Shown: positions 1 through 9,278 of the stretch, one piece after another
Layout of the letters: each line of letters begins with the position of its first letter
Position numbering within the stretch: position 1 is the stretch's first letter
Assembly: GCF_021650935.1 (NCBI RefSeq)
Contig: NZ_CP091244.1
Coordinates: forward strand, 1,302,001-1,366,000
Source: Thiothrix winogradskyi
GTDB lineage: Bacteria > Pseudomonadota > Gammaproteobacteria > Thiotrichales > Thiotrichaceae
DNA: 64,000 nt
Reading direction: 5' to 3'
Notes under the pieces: model-generated
The model's input: only the letters and a program-made list of their open reading frames with translations
The model's database searches: none
Told to the model about the DNA's origin: nothing
Program-made: the position numbers and the translations under genes

Positions 1-97
1 ACACACGGGTTTGGTTTATGCCGTTTTTTTCCAGTTTAGCGGTTAGGTTGCTCAGTGATGGTTATCCGAGTAATAGGTCAACTGCGCTTTGAAACAT
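1..97 (-). other. Edge reading frame with strong RBS, interrupted by an early stop
   Basis: A leftward ATG at 95-97 is preceded by a good ribosome binding site (AAGGAG at 105-110), which overlaps the stop codon of the RND pump gene. Translation gives MFQSAVDLLLG and then TAA. The same frame afterwards stays open to the window edge for about 20 codons (PSLSNLTAKLEKNG...). It may be an 11-residue peptide, a gene broken by a nonsense mutation, or a chance frame. It is too short to assign. Confidence 0.3.
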
Positions 98-109
98 GGG
101 AAATCTCCT

Positions 110-3100
110 TTAATGGTGGTGTTCGGCAGGCATACGGGATTTTTCACCCTTCAGCACAAACTGGCGGTACAGCAGCGGCAACAAAATCAGCGTTAAGGTG
201 GTCGCACTGACTAACCCGCCGATCACAACCGTTGCCAGCGGTTTCTGGATTTCTGAACCGGGGCCGGTGGCAAATAACAACGGCACTAAACCCCAAGCGG
301 CAATACTGGCGGTCATTAACACCGGGCGCAGGCGGCGTAACGCCCCTTCGCGTACCACCGCCGTTCCTCGGTAGCCTTGCTGGTGCAATTGGTTGAAAAA
401 TGTCACCAATACCACGCCGTTGAGTACGGCAATCCCCAGCAGTGCAATGAAACCTACCGACGCGGGTACGGATAAATATTGCCCAGAAATCCCCAGACTA
501 AAAATCCCACCAATCAACGCCAATGGCACATTCGCCATCACCAGAATGGTTTGGCGCACATCTCGAAACGTCAAAAACAGCAGCAAGCCAATCATGGCGA
601 GCGCAATTGGCACGACAATGAGCAAGCGTTGCGCTGCCCGTTGCTGATTCTCGAATTGCCCACCCCACGTAATGCTGTAGCCAGTCGGCAAGGTCACGTT
701 AGCGGCGACGGCAGCTTGTGCTTCTTCCACAAAACTTACCAAATCGCGCCCTGTCACATTGCTTTGTGCCACCACGAAACGGCCTGCATTTTCGCGTTTA
801 ATCGCCACGGGCCCTTCGGTGCGGACGAGTTTTGCCACTTGATCAAGGCTGATAATGCGCCCGTCAGGAAGCGTCAGGCGGATTTGCTGCAAGGCTTGAG
901 GTGCTTGACGCAATTCGGCAGAACCGCGCAATTGCAGCGGAATGCGTCGCCCTTCTTGCTGGATTATGCCGATAATTTCACCTTCGAGCTGGGTGCGTAA
1001 CAGGCTGGCAATGTCGTCTACCGATAGCCCAAAGCGTCCGGCGGCTTGGCGGTCAATTTCGGCACGCAGGTATTGCACTCCCGCATTTTTTTGGGTGTAA
1101 GCGTCGGATGCACCGGGGATTTTCTCTAAAATCGTGACAATTTGTTGTGCCAGATCGCCCAACACCGCCAGATCAGTCCCGAAAATCTTGATGGCAATAT
1201 CCCCGCGACTGCCGGTCAGCATTTCAGAGACGCGCATATCAATCGGTTGGGTGAAGTTGTAACCCACACCGGGGAATTTTTCCAACACTTGACGGATTTC
1301 TTCTTGCAGCCATTCTTTATCCGGCGTTCGCCAGGTTTCGCGGGGCTTTAACACCAGAAAGCTGTCGGTTTCATTCAGGCTCATGGGGTCAAGACCGAGT
1401 TCATCTGAGCCGACCCGTGCGACGATACGCTGAATTTCGGGGATATTATCCAGCAAGGCTTGTTGTACCCGTAAGTCGGTGTCGATGCTTTGATCCAAAC
1501 TGATCGAGGGCAGTTTTTCCAATTGCACCAACAAGTCGCCTTCATCCATCGTCGGCATGAAGGTTTTACCAATCAATGGGTACGTGGCGACTGCGCCTAA
1601 CATCACGGCGATGGTCAGGATGTAAACCAAGCTAGGGCGTTTGAAGGCCGCGTCTAACACCGGCAAATACACGCGCCGTGAGACGCGCAATAGCCAAGGA
1701 TCGGTGTGCGCCGCTTGCTTGAGCAACCACGATGCCAGTACCGGAATCACCGTCAATGCCAACAGCAAGGAGATGGAAAGTGCAAACACAATGGTCAGAG
1801 CGACTGGCGTAAACAGTTTACCTTCCAACCCTTCCAGCGTCAGCAGCGGGAGGAATACCAAGGCAATAATGACAATGCCGATACTGACGGGGGAGGAGAC
1901 TTCTTGTACTGCCCACAGGATTTTTTGCCGTTGCGGGATTTTGGCTTTTTCATCATCATGCACCAGATGTTCCACGATATTTTCGACAATCACCACCGCC
2001 GCATCCACCAATAAGCCGATAGCGATGGCTAAGCCGCCCAGACTCATCAAATTGGCGGATAAACCAAATTGGCGCATCAAAATGAATGTGCCTAACACCG
2101 ACAGTGGTAAAATTAACGCCACCACGAAAGCCGCCCGCAAATTACCCAAGAACGCGAACAGAATAATGCCAACCAACACAAACGCTTCCAGCAAGGCTTT
2201 GCTGACGGTGTGAATCGCTTTATCGACGAGGGTAGAGCGGTCGTAAAACGGTTCAATGGTGACACCGGGCGGCAAAGTTTGGCTGATTTCTGCGAGTTTG
2301 GTTTTGATGCTGGTGGTAAGTTTCCCTGCATTTGCGCCGCGCAAGCTCAGTACCAAGCCTTCGACGGCTTCTCCCTTGCCGTTTTGGGTGACTGCGCCGT
2401 AACGGGTGAGTTCGCCCAGCTTTACCTCAGCCACTTGCCCGACAGTTACGGGTACGCCGTCCACGCTTTTGATGACAATGTGGCGCAAGTCGTCCAGCCC
2501 GTTGATGCCACTTTCGATACGCACCACCCAAGTTTCTTCGCCTTCGTTGACGCGCCCCGCGCCATCGTTGCGGATATTGGTGTTCAGCGCGGTACGCAAA
2601 TCGTCCAAGGTTAAGTGGCGGGCGTTGAGGGCGGCTAAATCGGGGGTAATTTCAAAGGTGGTGGCACGTCCGCCAAGGGCGTTGACATCGGCAACACCTG
2701 GCAGGGCGCGGAGTTGGGGGCGAATTGTCCAATCTAGCAAGGTGCGTTTGTCTTCGAGCGGCAAATCGCCTTCCACTGTGAACATGAAAATTTCGGAAAG
2801 CGGGGTGGAAATGGGTGCTAAACCGCCAGTCACATTCTTAGGCAAATCGTTTTTGACATTGGCAAAGCGTTCCGCGACTTGGCTTCGCGCCCAGTAAATG
2901 TCGGTGCCTTCGGCAAAGTCGAGGGTGATGTCGGTGAGGGCGTATTTGGAGACACTGCGCAACACGACTTGGTTGGGAATCCCCAGCAATTCGGTTTCGA
3001 CGGGTTGAGCGATTCGCGCTTCGACTTCTTCGGGGGTCATGCCGGGGGCTTTGAGGATCAGTTTCACTTGCGTGGTGGATACGTCGGGAAATGCATCAAT

Positions 3101-3205
3101 TGGCAGTTCCTGAAAGGTGCGGATACCAAACACGGTGAGTAGCACGGTCAAACCGAGAATCAGCCAGCGTTGCGCGAGGGAAAATTCAGTGAGCCAGTTA
3201 AGCAT
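110..3205 (-). CDS. Heavy-metal efflux RND permease (CusA/CzcA family)
   Basis: This 1031-residue inner-membrane proton-driven pump is of the heavy-metal (HME) RND family, which exports metal cations through a tripartite envelope complex. The length and the N-terminal IDAFPDVSTTQV segment are typical. The TM4 region has AIGLLVDAAVVIVEN, with one Asp like CusA (Cu/Ag) rather than the DFG...DGAVV form of Zn/Co pumps. The periplasmic motif FMPTMDEGDLL is present. The gene lies 3 bases downstream of its adaptor gene and is co-transcribed with it. No outer-membrane factor is visible, so it may lie beyond the left edge. The metal substrate cannot be settled; Cu/Ag is a weak inference from TM4. Confidence 0.93.
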   Translation of the reverse strand: MLNWLTEFSLAQRWLILGLTVLLTVFGIRTFQELPIDAFPDVSTTQVKLILKAPGMTPEEVEARIAQPVETELLGIPNQVVLRSVSKYALTDITLDFAEGTDIYWARSQVAERFANVKNDLPKNVTGGLAPISTPLSEIFMFTVEGDLPLEDKRTLLDWTIRPQLRALPGVADVNALGGRATTFEITPDLAALNARHLTLDDLRTALNTNIRNDGAGRVNEGEETWVVRIESGINGLDDLRHIVIKSVDGVPVTVGQVAEVKLGELTRYGAVTQNGKGEAVEGLVLSLRGANAGKLTTSIKTKLAEISQTLPPGVTIEPFYDRSTLVDKAIHTVSKALLEAFVLVGIILFAFLGNLRAAFVVALILPLSVLGTFILMRQFGLSANLMSLGGLAIAIGLLVDAAVVIVENIVEHLVHDDEKAKIPQRQKILWAVQEVSSPVSIGIVIIALVFLPLLTLEGLEGKLFTPVALTIVFALSISLLLALTVIPVLASWLLKQAAHTDPWLLRVSRRVYLPVLDAAFKRPSLVYILTIAVMLGAVATYPLIGKTFMPTMDEGDLLVQLEKLPSISLDQSIDTDLRVQQALLDNIPEIQRIVARVGSDELGLDPMSLNETDSFLVLKPRETWRTPDKEWLQEEIRQVLEKFPGVGYNFTQPIDMRVSEMLTGSRGDIAIKIFGTDLAVLGDLAQQIVTILEKIPGASDAYTQKNAGVQYLRAEIDRQAAGRFGLSVDDIASLLRTQLEGEIIGIIQQEGRRIPLQLRGSAELRQAPQALQQIRLTLPDGRIISLDQVAKLVRTEGPVAIKRENAGRFVVAQSNVTGRDLVSFVEEAQAAVAANVTLPTGYSITWGGQFENQQRAAQRLLIVVPIALAMIGLLLFLTFRDVRQTILVMANVPLALIGGIFSLGISGQYLSVPASVGFIALLGIAVLNGVVLVTFFNQLHQQGYRGTAVVREGALRRLRPVLMTASIAAWGLVPLLFATGPGSEIQKPLATVVIGGLVSATTLTLILLPLLYRQFVLKGEKSRMPAEHHH

Positions 3206-3208
3206 GGG

Positions 3209-4285
3209 TTATTCCTCCGCCTCTTGCCACTTAGCTTTGAGGGCAGCAACGCCTTTGGTGGCAATGCGGCTGTCGGCTGGCAAGCCGCTGATGGTGGCTT
3301 GAGTGTCGTTTTGTTGGACAATTTTAACGGCGGTTGGAGTGAAGCCTTCCGTACTTTCAGTGAACACATACGCTTGATCGCCCGACCATACCAAGCCGCT
3401 GGTGGGGATGCTGGCGGCGGCGGTATCGGCATTGCTGGCACTTTGCAAGGTGACTTTGACGGTTTGTCCCGGATGCAGTGTGGTGCTGTCTGCTTGGGTT
3501 ATGTCCGCTCGCACGATGACATTTTGGGCATTATCCAACGCGGGTTGCAAGGCGCGAACTGTGCCGCTGAGCTGGCTGTCGCGCAGCGTGACGGTTTGCC
3601 CTGCTTGCACGTCTTTGGCTTGTGCGGGGGTGAGGGGGATTTCTAAACTGAGTTGGCGTAAGTTGCCGATTTTGACCAGTGCGGCGGGGGCTTCGACCCG
3701 TTGCCCCGGTTCGACCATGGTTTCCAGTATCCAGCCGCTGATCGGGGCGGTTAGGGTGATTTCGGCGCTGTCGCTGCCGGGTTTAACGCCTAGCAAGCGT
3801 AAGGTGGCAATGGCTGCTTCCTGATCGGCTTGTGCTAATTTGACATCGTTTTGGGTCAGCAGCCAAGTGTTTTTGGCGATTAGCCCTTGATCTGCCAGCC
3901 GTTGATCACGAGCGGCGTTGTCGGCGGCTAATTGGTATTTGAGGCGGGCTTGCAGGTATTGGCGTTGTGCCTCCACCACAGCGGGGGCGGAAAGCGATGC
4001 CACTTTGTCGCCCGCTTTCACGGTTTCACCGGCTTGATGCAATAAGGTGGTGATTAGCCCATCAGCAGGTGCGGCGACCACGCGCACACTGGCGGGCGGT
4101 AACATCACTTGCGCATTCACTTCCAGTGCGGTGTTGGCACTGACGGTAGTGAGTGGCGTGACTTCGATGCCGAGCGCACTGCGTTGTTCCGCTGGCATGG
4201 GAATAATGTCGGCGGCGGTGGCGATGCTGGGAAGTAGCAAGGCTAGGCTTAATAGGCTGGGTCTTATTTTATGGATCACGGGCAT
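3209..4285 (-). CDS. RND efflux periplasmic adaptor (membrane fusion protein)
   Basis: This 358-residue adaptor links the RND pump to an outer-membrane channel. It begins with a signal peptide (LSLALLLPSIATAA). A barrel-sandwich/lipoyl half-motif follows (ADGLITTLLHQAGETVKAGDKVASL), then a helical hairpin (about 105-155) and the second half-motif (APISGWILETMVEPGQRV). The C-terminal membrane-proximal part has GLVWSGDQAYVF. No His/Met-rich CusF-like metal-binding tail is seen. It is the first gene of a leftward operon with the permease and is divergent from a two-component system that probably controls it. Confidence 0.9.
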   Translation of the reverse strand: MPVIHKIRPSLLSLALLLPSIATAADIIPMPAEQRSALGIEVTPLTTVSANTALEVNAQVMLPPASVRVVAAPADGLITTLLHQAGETVKAGDKVASLSAPAVVEAQRQYLQARLKYQLAADNAARDQRLADQGLIAKNTWLLTQNDVKLAQADQEAAIATLRLLGVKPGSDSAEITLTAPISGWILETMVEPGQRVEAPAALVKIGNLRQLSLEIPLTPAQAKDVQAGQTVTLRDSQLSGTVRALQPALDNAQNVIVRADITQADSTTLHPGQTVKVTLQSASNADTAAASIPTSGLVWSGDQAYVFTESTEGFTPTAVKIVQQNDTQATISGLPADSRIATKGVAALKAKWQEAEE

Positions 4286-4541
4286 TCACTCTGGTTGGGT
4301 CTTGAGCAGAGTGTATTAGTCATGACTCATAAAGGTTAGGCGACAAAGGGTCAGGAACCGGTGTTGTAGGGCATTTGCCCTACAGTCCTGTGCTTACGTT
4401 ACACACAGGTTCGTCGATTTCTGGCTATAATCTGTTGGTTGAAAAAGTGGCTACCGATGTGTGCGTTCATCAGATCTTAAAAGCTCATGTGATGGGTATC
4501 AGTGGCAAGTCAGAAAAACACATAACGTTAACAGGAAAGCC
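4286..4541. promoter_or_regulatory. Divergent control region between metal pump and two-component genes
   Basis: These 256 bases separate the leftward efflux operon from the rightward response-regulator gene and must hold both promoters. A 10-base perfect palindrome, AGTCATGACT, lies at 4318-4327, about 35 bases upstream of the adaptor start, and could be an operator. No CusR-type box was recognised. Assigning the palindrome to the adjacent regulator is inference. Confidence 0.25.
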
Positions 4542-5231
4542 ATGCGCCTATTATTGGTGGAAGACGACACCGAACTCAGCAGCAGTTTGCACACGCGCTT
4601 GAAACGTGAAGGCTTCGCGGTGGACATTGCCAATAATGGCGTGGATGGCGAATTCATGGGCGACGAAACGCCTTACGATGCGGTGATTCTCGACCTTGGT
4701 TTGCCACAACGCAGTGGGCTGGAGGTGTTGCAACATTGGCGACAGCGTGGCAATCGCGTACCGGTGATTATCCTCACTGCCCGTGATGCATGGCATGAAC
4801 GGGTGGATGGTTTCAAAGCCGGGGCAGACGATTACCTCGGCAAGCCGTTTCATTTTGAGGAATTGCTGGTGCGGGTACAGGCGTTGATTCGTCGTAATTT
4901 GCAAGCGGCAGTTCCCGATCAAAAGCTGCATTGTTGTGGCTTGCAATTGGATGAGGAACATCAGCAAGTCACTACGCCAGACGGCGAGGTCTTCGATTTG
5001 ACGGGGACAGAGTTTCGTTTGTTGCGCTATTTTATGTTGCACCCCGGTCGGATTCTTACCAAATCGCGCTTGACCGAACACGTTTACGAGCAAGATTTTG
5101 ACCGTGATAGCAATGTGATCGAGGTGTATGTGCGCCATTTGCGTCGCAAGTTGGGGGATTGGCGTATTCAAACGCGGCGCGGTCAGGGTTATATTTTCAT
5201 CGACCCCGACAAGCCGGAGCTACCGTTATGA
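4542..5231 (+). CDS. OmpR/PhoB-family response regulator (PhoP/QseB-like)
   Basis: This 229-residue DNA-binding response regulator has an N-terminal receiver domain with acidic pocket E7-D8-D9, phospho-acceptor D51 (VILDLGLP) and the conserved Lys in YLGKPF. A C-terminal winged helix follows (FDLTGTEFRLLRYF; VIEVYVRHLRRKLG). The frame is open further upstream, but ATG 4542 gives the canonical start MRLLLVEDD and follows AGGAAAG. Its stop overlaps the kinase start (ATGA), so the two are translationally coupled. It sits divergent to the metal-efflux operon and is probably its regulator, which is inferred from position. Confidence 0.93.
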   Translation: MRLLLVEDDTELSSSLHTRLKREGFAVDIANNGVDGEFMGDETPYDAVILDLGLPQRSGLEVLQHWRQRGNRVPVIILTARDAWHERVDGFKAGADDYLGKPFHFEELLVRVQALIRRNLQAAVPDQKLHCCGLQLDEEHQQVTTPDGEVFDLTGTEFRLLRYFMLHPGRILTKSRLTEHVYEQDFDRDSNVIEVYVRHLRRKLGDWRIQTRRGQGYIFIDPDKPELPL

Positions 5232-6250
5232 AGTCATTGGAACGTCAGTTGCAGGTCAATCTTGCGATTATTTTGGTGTTGGTGATGGCGCTGATTTGGG
5301 GCGTGGGGATGGCGTTGCCCTGGTTTTTTGAAGGAACGCAAAATGTGCATTCGGCGACGGTGGTGCTGTCTGCTCCAGACGCGACGCAACACCGTCCGCA
5401 GCGTTTCAAGTGGTTATTTCCGTTATTGGCGGCAGCGGGTATTGCATTGATTTTGGTGATTCAGGGCATTGTTATCCGCCGGACTTTTCGGCGTTTGGAT
5501 CATATTCGTGCTGAACTGCAACAGCTTGAGATTGGCAATATCAATAAGTTAAATGAAGCCGTTCCAGCGGAAATTTACCCGATTATCAAAGAATTCAACC
5601 ACCTGTTGAGCTTGATGCAGGAGCGTTTGGAGCGTTCCCGCAATGCGTTAGGCAATCTGGCTCATGCGTTGAAAACCCCGCTCAATTTACTCACCCAACA
5701 CCTTGATGCTGACATATCGGCGACCAGTCATCAGCAGGCGCAGTTACAAGCCGAACGCATCCGCCAATTGACCGAAGGTGAACTCAAACGCGCACGCATG
5801 GCAGGTCTTGGTAATACCACGCAACGCTTTGACCCGCGTGTGGAATTGCCCGTGCTGGTGGAAGTGTTGGCACAGGTACACCACAAATCCCCGCGCTGCA
5901 TTACGCTGGAGATTGCCCCAACACTTACCCGTTTCGGCGACCGCGAAGACATGCTGGAATTGTTGGGAAATTTGCTGGATAACGCCTGCAAATGGGCGCA
6001 ACAACAGGTGCGTTGCCAAATCAGTAGTGTCGCGGGCAAGGTGCAAATCAGCGTGGAAGACGATGGTCTTGGGCGCACTGAGGTCGAGTTACAACAAATG
6101 GCAGCACGCGGGGTGCGGCTGGATGAAAGCGTTGACGGACACGGCTTGGGTCTGTCAATTTGCAAGGACATCACCAAATTATACGGTGGTACGCTGGTGT
6201 TTGAACGTTCCGCACGACTGGGTGGTCTGCGGGTAACGGTTACGCTTTAA
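5228..6250 (+). CDS. Sensor histidine kinase (PhoQ-like)
   Basis: This 340-residue inner-membrane sensor kinase has TM1 at about 12-34, a very short periplasmic loop (about 35-61) and TM2 at about 62-83. A HAMP-like linker follows, then a dimerisation domain with phospho-acceptor H146 in LAHALKTPL, a motif typical of PhoQ-type kinases. The ATPase domain has the N box DNACKWA, the G1 box EDDGLGR and the G2 box GHGLGLSIC. The start ATG overlaps the regulator stop. With only about 27 periplasmic residues, the signal may be bound by few side chains (a metal ion is plausible) or sensed in the membrane. Confidence 0.92.
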   Translation: MKSLERQLQVNLAIILVLVMALIWGVGMALPWFFEGTQNVHSATVVLSAPDATQHRPQRFKWLFPLLAAAGIALILVIQGIVIRRTFRRLDHIRAELQQLEIGNINKLNEAVPAEIYPIIKEFNHLLSLMQERLERSRNALGNLAHALKTPLNLLTQHLDADISATSHQQAQLQAERIRQLTEGELKRARMAGLGNTTQRFDPRVELPVLVEVLAQVHHKSPRCITLEIAPTLTRFGDREDMLELLGNLLDNACKWAQQQVRCQISSVAGKVQISVEDDGLGRTEVELQQMAARGVRLDESVDGHGLGLSICKDITKLYGGTLVFERSARLGGLRVTVTL

Positions 6251-6459
6251 TCGAGCATTTTCCAAAATTCACTTTGGCAAGCGCGGCAATAGCACAAACC
6301 TTTACGTGGTTTGATTAGTTTCTGTAGCTTAGTGCGAGGGATTTGCTCCCACACTAAACTGCCACAATTGGGGCAACTGTCTTTTTCCAGCTTTTTCTCA
6401 AGGTGTTGTGAATGTCTGACCATAGTTGGTGTAGATTGTCGTATTTCCGTTGATAACAT
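6247..6459 (-). CDS. Small zinc-ribbon protein, function unknown
   Basis: This 70-residue protein has two Cys pairs, CPNCG and CYCRAC, spaced about 30 residues apart and expected to bind one zinc ion. A basic stretch (KLQKLIKPRKG) lies between them. It resembles small zinc-ribbon proteins of unknown role. The ATG at 6459 is chosen, although a TTG three codons upstream and an internal Met are possible and no strong ribosome binding site is visible. It converges on the PhoQ-like gene and their 3' ends overlap by 4 bases. Confidence 0.55.
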   Translation of the reverse strand: MLSTEIRQSTPTMVRHSQHLEKKLEKDSCPNCGSLVWEQIPRTKLQKLIKPRKGLCYCRACQSEFWKMLD

Positions 6460-6574
6460 ATTAAGCAAGCTTTGTTTTGATTAGTTTTTGTTATTCTATT
6501 ATTGAGTGAGGATGAAGGCAAATAGTATTTGGAGGGTGAATGGCATCGAGAGTGACTATTTGTATGACGGTCAG

Positions 6575-6602
6575 GTAGAGACGCAAGATTTTGCGTCTCT
6601 AC
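6575..6602. repeat. Perfect inverted repeat (GTAGAGACGCAA family)
   Basis: A 12-base arm GTAGAGACGCAA (6575-6586), a GATT loop and its exact complement (6591-6602) form a strong hairpin in the gap downstream of the leftward Hpt gene. It lacks a clear T-run on the minus strand. It looks like the short dispersed palindromes known from many filamentous bacterial genomes and may also act as a transcript 3' end. Confidence 0.6.
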
Positions 6603-6623
6603 GGGAGGTAAGGCTGTTGGCCG

Positions 6624-6947
6624 TTAGACGGCTTGTTCCAATGCTTGCAAAGTGGCGGGGTAAAGGGTTTCGAGTTCGGCAACTAAGGTATTAATGTCGC
6701 TGGCATCGCCACTTTCGCCCTTGTGTTGCAAAGTTTTACAAATGTCGCCCATTTGCACTGCGCCTAAACTGACGCAGGAGCCTTTCAGTTTGTGGGCAGC
6801 TTTGCCGAGTTCGATAAGGTTGCCCGTGTGTGCGTGTTCGCGGATGTCTGCCAGCATCGCCGGGGTGGTGCTGCCAAACATTTTAATGAGGCGCGGTAAA
6901 ATAACAGCCGGGAGCTGTTGGAGTGCTTCAGTGGCTACTAATGGCAT
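6624..6947 (-). CDS. Hpt-domain phosphotransfer protein
   Basis: This 107-residue single-domain histidine phosphotransfer protein carries phosphates between receiver domains in a multistep relay. The helical core has AAHKLKGSC with phospho-accepting H52. The start ATG 6947 follows AAGGAAG and lies 20 bases inside the end of the hybrid kinase gene, so the two are coupled and the kinase is its probable donor. A longer upstream frame exists but is only kinase-overlapping shadow. No output regulator lies nearby, so the relay target is elsewhere. Confidence 0.88.
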   Translation of the reverse strand: MPLVATEALQQLPAVILPRLIKMFGSTTPAMLADIREHAHTGNLIELGKAAHKLKGSCVSLGAVQMGDICKTLQHKGESGDASDINTLVAELETLYPATLQALEQAV

Positions 6948-9264
6948 GGTTGGCTTCCTTACGAGGCTGAGAGTTATTGTTGGGTGTACACCAGTATTGC
7001 AAGGCTGTTTCGACCGCTTCGGGCAATACGGGTTTGCTGATGTAATCATTCATTCCCGCTTGCAGGCATTCTTGCCGGTCGCCTTCCATCGCATTGGCGG
7101 TCATGGCAATGATGATCGGTTGTTGATCAGGCGGGAAGTCTGCACGGATGCGGCGGGTGGCTTCCAGACCATCCATGTCCGGCATTTGCATATCCATGAA
7201 AATCACGTCGTAGGCTTTTTTGCGCAGGGCTTGCAGGGCTTCGAGACCGGTTTCGGCAAGGTCAACTTTGTAAGCCATTTCATCCAGGATGGATGAGGCG
7301 ACAATTTGGTTGATAGGGTTGTCCTCTGCCAGCAAGATAGTGAGTGGCAAACGTTCCCCCAGTTTGAGATGGGATTTTTCCGGGCGATTACTGACCAGAT
7401 TCAGTTCCCCTAGCACGGTCATGAGGCTGTCAAACAAGCGGCTGCGGGTCAGCGGCTTGGTTAGGTAGAGGTTGTAGAGTTCCCGTACCGTGTCTTTGGG
7501 GTGGCGGTCATTGGGGGGCGCTATCAGAATCAGCGGCAATTCTTGCTTGCTGAAGCGTTGGCGGATGTATTTTGCCAGTTCCAGTGGGGAATCGCCGGGC
7601 AGGTTGCTTTCGATGAGGGCAATATCATAGGGCTTGCCGATGGCGATGCGGCTGATGGCGTCGGTTGCGGTACTGACGGTGTCTACCGTTGCTCCCCAAC
7701 TTTTACAGAAGTCTTGGATAGCTTGGCTACTGGCAGGGTTATTTTCCACCACCAATAGGCGTTTACCCACAATTTCCGGGATATTGGTGTGCAAAAACGG
7801 TTTAAGTTTGCCGTTGGCTTGGCGGGTTTTAATGGTGAAATGGAAACGGCTGCCGACGCCGACGGTGCTTTCTGCCCAGATTGTGCCGCCCATCATTTCG
7901 ACGAGATGGCGTGAAATCGCCAGACCCAGCCCGGTGCCTTCATGGCGACGGCTGAGTGTTTCGTCGGCGCGGCTGAATTGCTCGAAGATACTTTCCAGCC
8001 TATCACTTGGGATGCCAGGGCCGGTGTCGTTGATTTGGAATTCGAGTTCGTAAGTGTCGTTTTGGTAGCTACGCGGGATAACAAACACGGTGATTTCACC
8101 GCTATCGGTGAACTTGATGGCGTTACCGATGAGATTGGTCAAAATTTGCCGCAAGCGCACCATGTCGCCTTCAATGAATAACGGAATAGATGGACCAACC
8201 GCGTAGGCCAGTTCCAGATTTTTTTCGAGGGCTTTGGCATTGAGCAGGTTGAGGATTTCTTCAATACACGCCCGCAATTCAAAGGGTTCACGCTTGAGGT
8301 CGAGTTTGCCCGCTTCAATTTTGGAAAAATCCAGCACGTCATTGATGACAGTTAGCAAGTGTTCGCCGCTGAGGTGGATGCTGTCCACGAATTCGGTTTG
8401 TTTCTTGCTCATGGGCGTATTCATCAGCAAGCGGGTCATGCCGATGACGCCATTCATGGGGGTGCGGATTTCGTGGCTCATGGTGGCGAGGAACCGCGCC
8501 TTGGTTTTGACGGCTTCTTCTGCCACAGTCTGGGCGTGTTGGGCGGCTTCCACCAAACGCTTGAAGCTGCCTGAGAAATAGATGCGACTAACGACCAGCC
8601 CTAAGATCAAGAGTGCGGTAACGGCAAGGGAGCGCTGCTTGATGCTGTCGAGGCGTTGCATCATGTCGGTGGCAAGGCGGGCATTTTGCTGAATGGATTG
8701 CTGGATGGATTCGGCAACTTGCAGAGCCAGCTCGCCATCCATATCTTCCAGTTGTTCCAGCATTTCACGGGCTTCCAGCGCCGTGTCGTGCGCATCCATA
8801 GCCAATTGTTTCCAGTGACCAGGCGACAGGGTGTTCAATTCTGCCACCAGATTCCCCATGATGCCGCTGGTTTCTTCAAACTGCTCTTTGAGTGCGATCT
8901 TTTCCGCAGCAGGCCACAGGCTCAGCATTTGCTGGCTTCGCTGTTGCAGGTTGCGGGAGAGTTCCTGAAGTTTGGGCAGGTCATCCTTGCTGCTATTGGG
9001 GTTGAGTGCGAACTGGAAGAATGCCTCATCCAGTGTATCAAACGCCTCGCGTTGCTCGTCAATTAGCGATTCCATGGTCATCTGGTGCTGGAATGCCTGA
9101 TAGGATGCCTGCAAGGCACGTGCTGCCTGTTGCTGGTTGTGCTGGGCGTCACTGACGGCATTGCCCAGACTGAACCACAGCAGCATTGCCAATATGCCCA
9201 GCAGCAGGATCAGCAGGGCGCTGTCAATCACTTGAAGCAGGCGCATATTGGTAAATGGGCGCAT
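6928..9264 (-). CDS. Hybrid sensor histidine kinase with two receiver domains (BarA-like)
   Basis: This 778-residue membrane kinase has TM1 at about 15-34, a helical periplasmic sensor region (about 35-210) and TM2 at about 213-231. The HisKA domain has H264 in ATMSHEIRTPMNG. The HATPase domain has NLIGNAIKFT, DTGPGI and GTGLGLAI. A degenerate receiver (about 505-620) has the acidic pocket reduced to VVENN and the phospho-acceptor Asp replaced in ALIESNLPG. The second receiver is complete (LLAEDN, D691 in FMDMQMPDMDG). It lacks its own Hpt domain, which is supplied by the overlapping downstream gene. The signal is unknown. Confidence 0.92.
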   Translation of the reverse strand: MRPFTNMRLLQVIDSALLILLLGILAMLLWFSLGNAVSDAQHNQQQAARALQASYQAFQHQMTMESLIDEQREAFDTLDEAFFQFALNPNSSKDDLPKLQELSRNLQQRSQQMLSLWPAAEKIALKEQFEETSGIMGNLVAELNTLSPGHWKQLAMDAHDTALEAREMLEQLEDMDGELALQVAESIQQSIQQNARLATDMMQRLDSIKQRSLAVTALLILGLVVSRIYFSGSFKRLVEAAQHAQTVAEEAVKTKARFLATMSHEIRTPMNGVIGMTRLLMNTPMSKKQTEFVDSIHLSGEHLLTVINDVLDFSKIEAGKLDLKREPFELRACIEEILNLLNAKALEKNLELAYAVGPSIPLFIEGDMVRLRQILTNLIGNAIKFTDSGEITVFVIPRSYQNDTYELEFQINDTGPGIPSDRLESIFEQFSRADETLSRRHEGTGLGLAISRHLVEMMGGTIWAESTVGVGSRFHFTIKTRQANGKLKPFLHTNIPEIVGKRLLVVENNPASSQAIQDFCKSWGATVDTVSTATDAISRIAIGKPYDIALIESNLPGDSPLELAKYIRQRFSKQELPLILIAPPNDRHPKDTVRELYNLYLTKPLTRSRLFDSLMTVLGELNLVSNRPEKSHLKLGERLPLTILLAEDNPINQIVASSILDEMAYKVDLAETGLEALQALRKKAYDVIFMDMQMPDMDGLEATRRIRADFPPDQQPIIIAMTANAMEGDRQECLQAGMNDYISKPVLPEAVETALQYWCTPNNNSQPRKEANHAISSH

Positions 9265-9278
9265 GAAGAATCCTTGGT

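Noticed and set aside
6506..6694. Short plus-strand frame of 62 codons
   Set aside because: It runs through a palindromic repeat and into the antisense of the Hpt gene and has no recognisable features.
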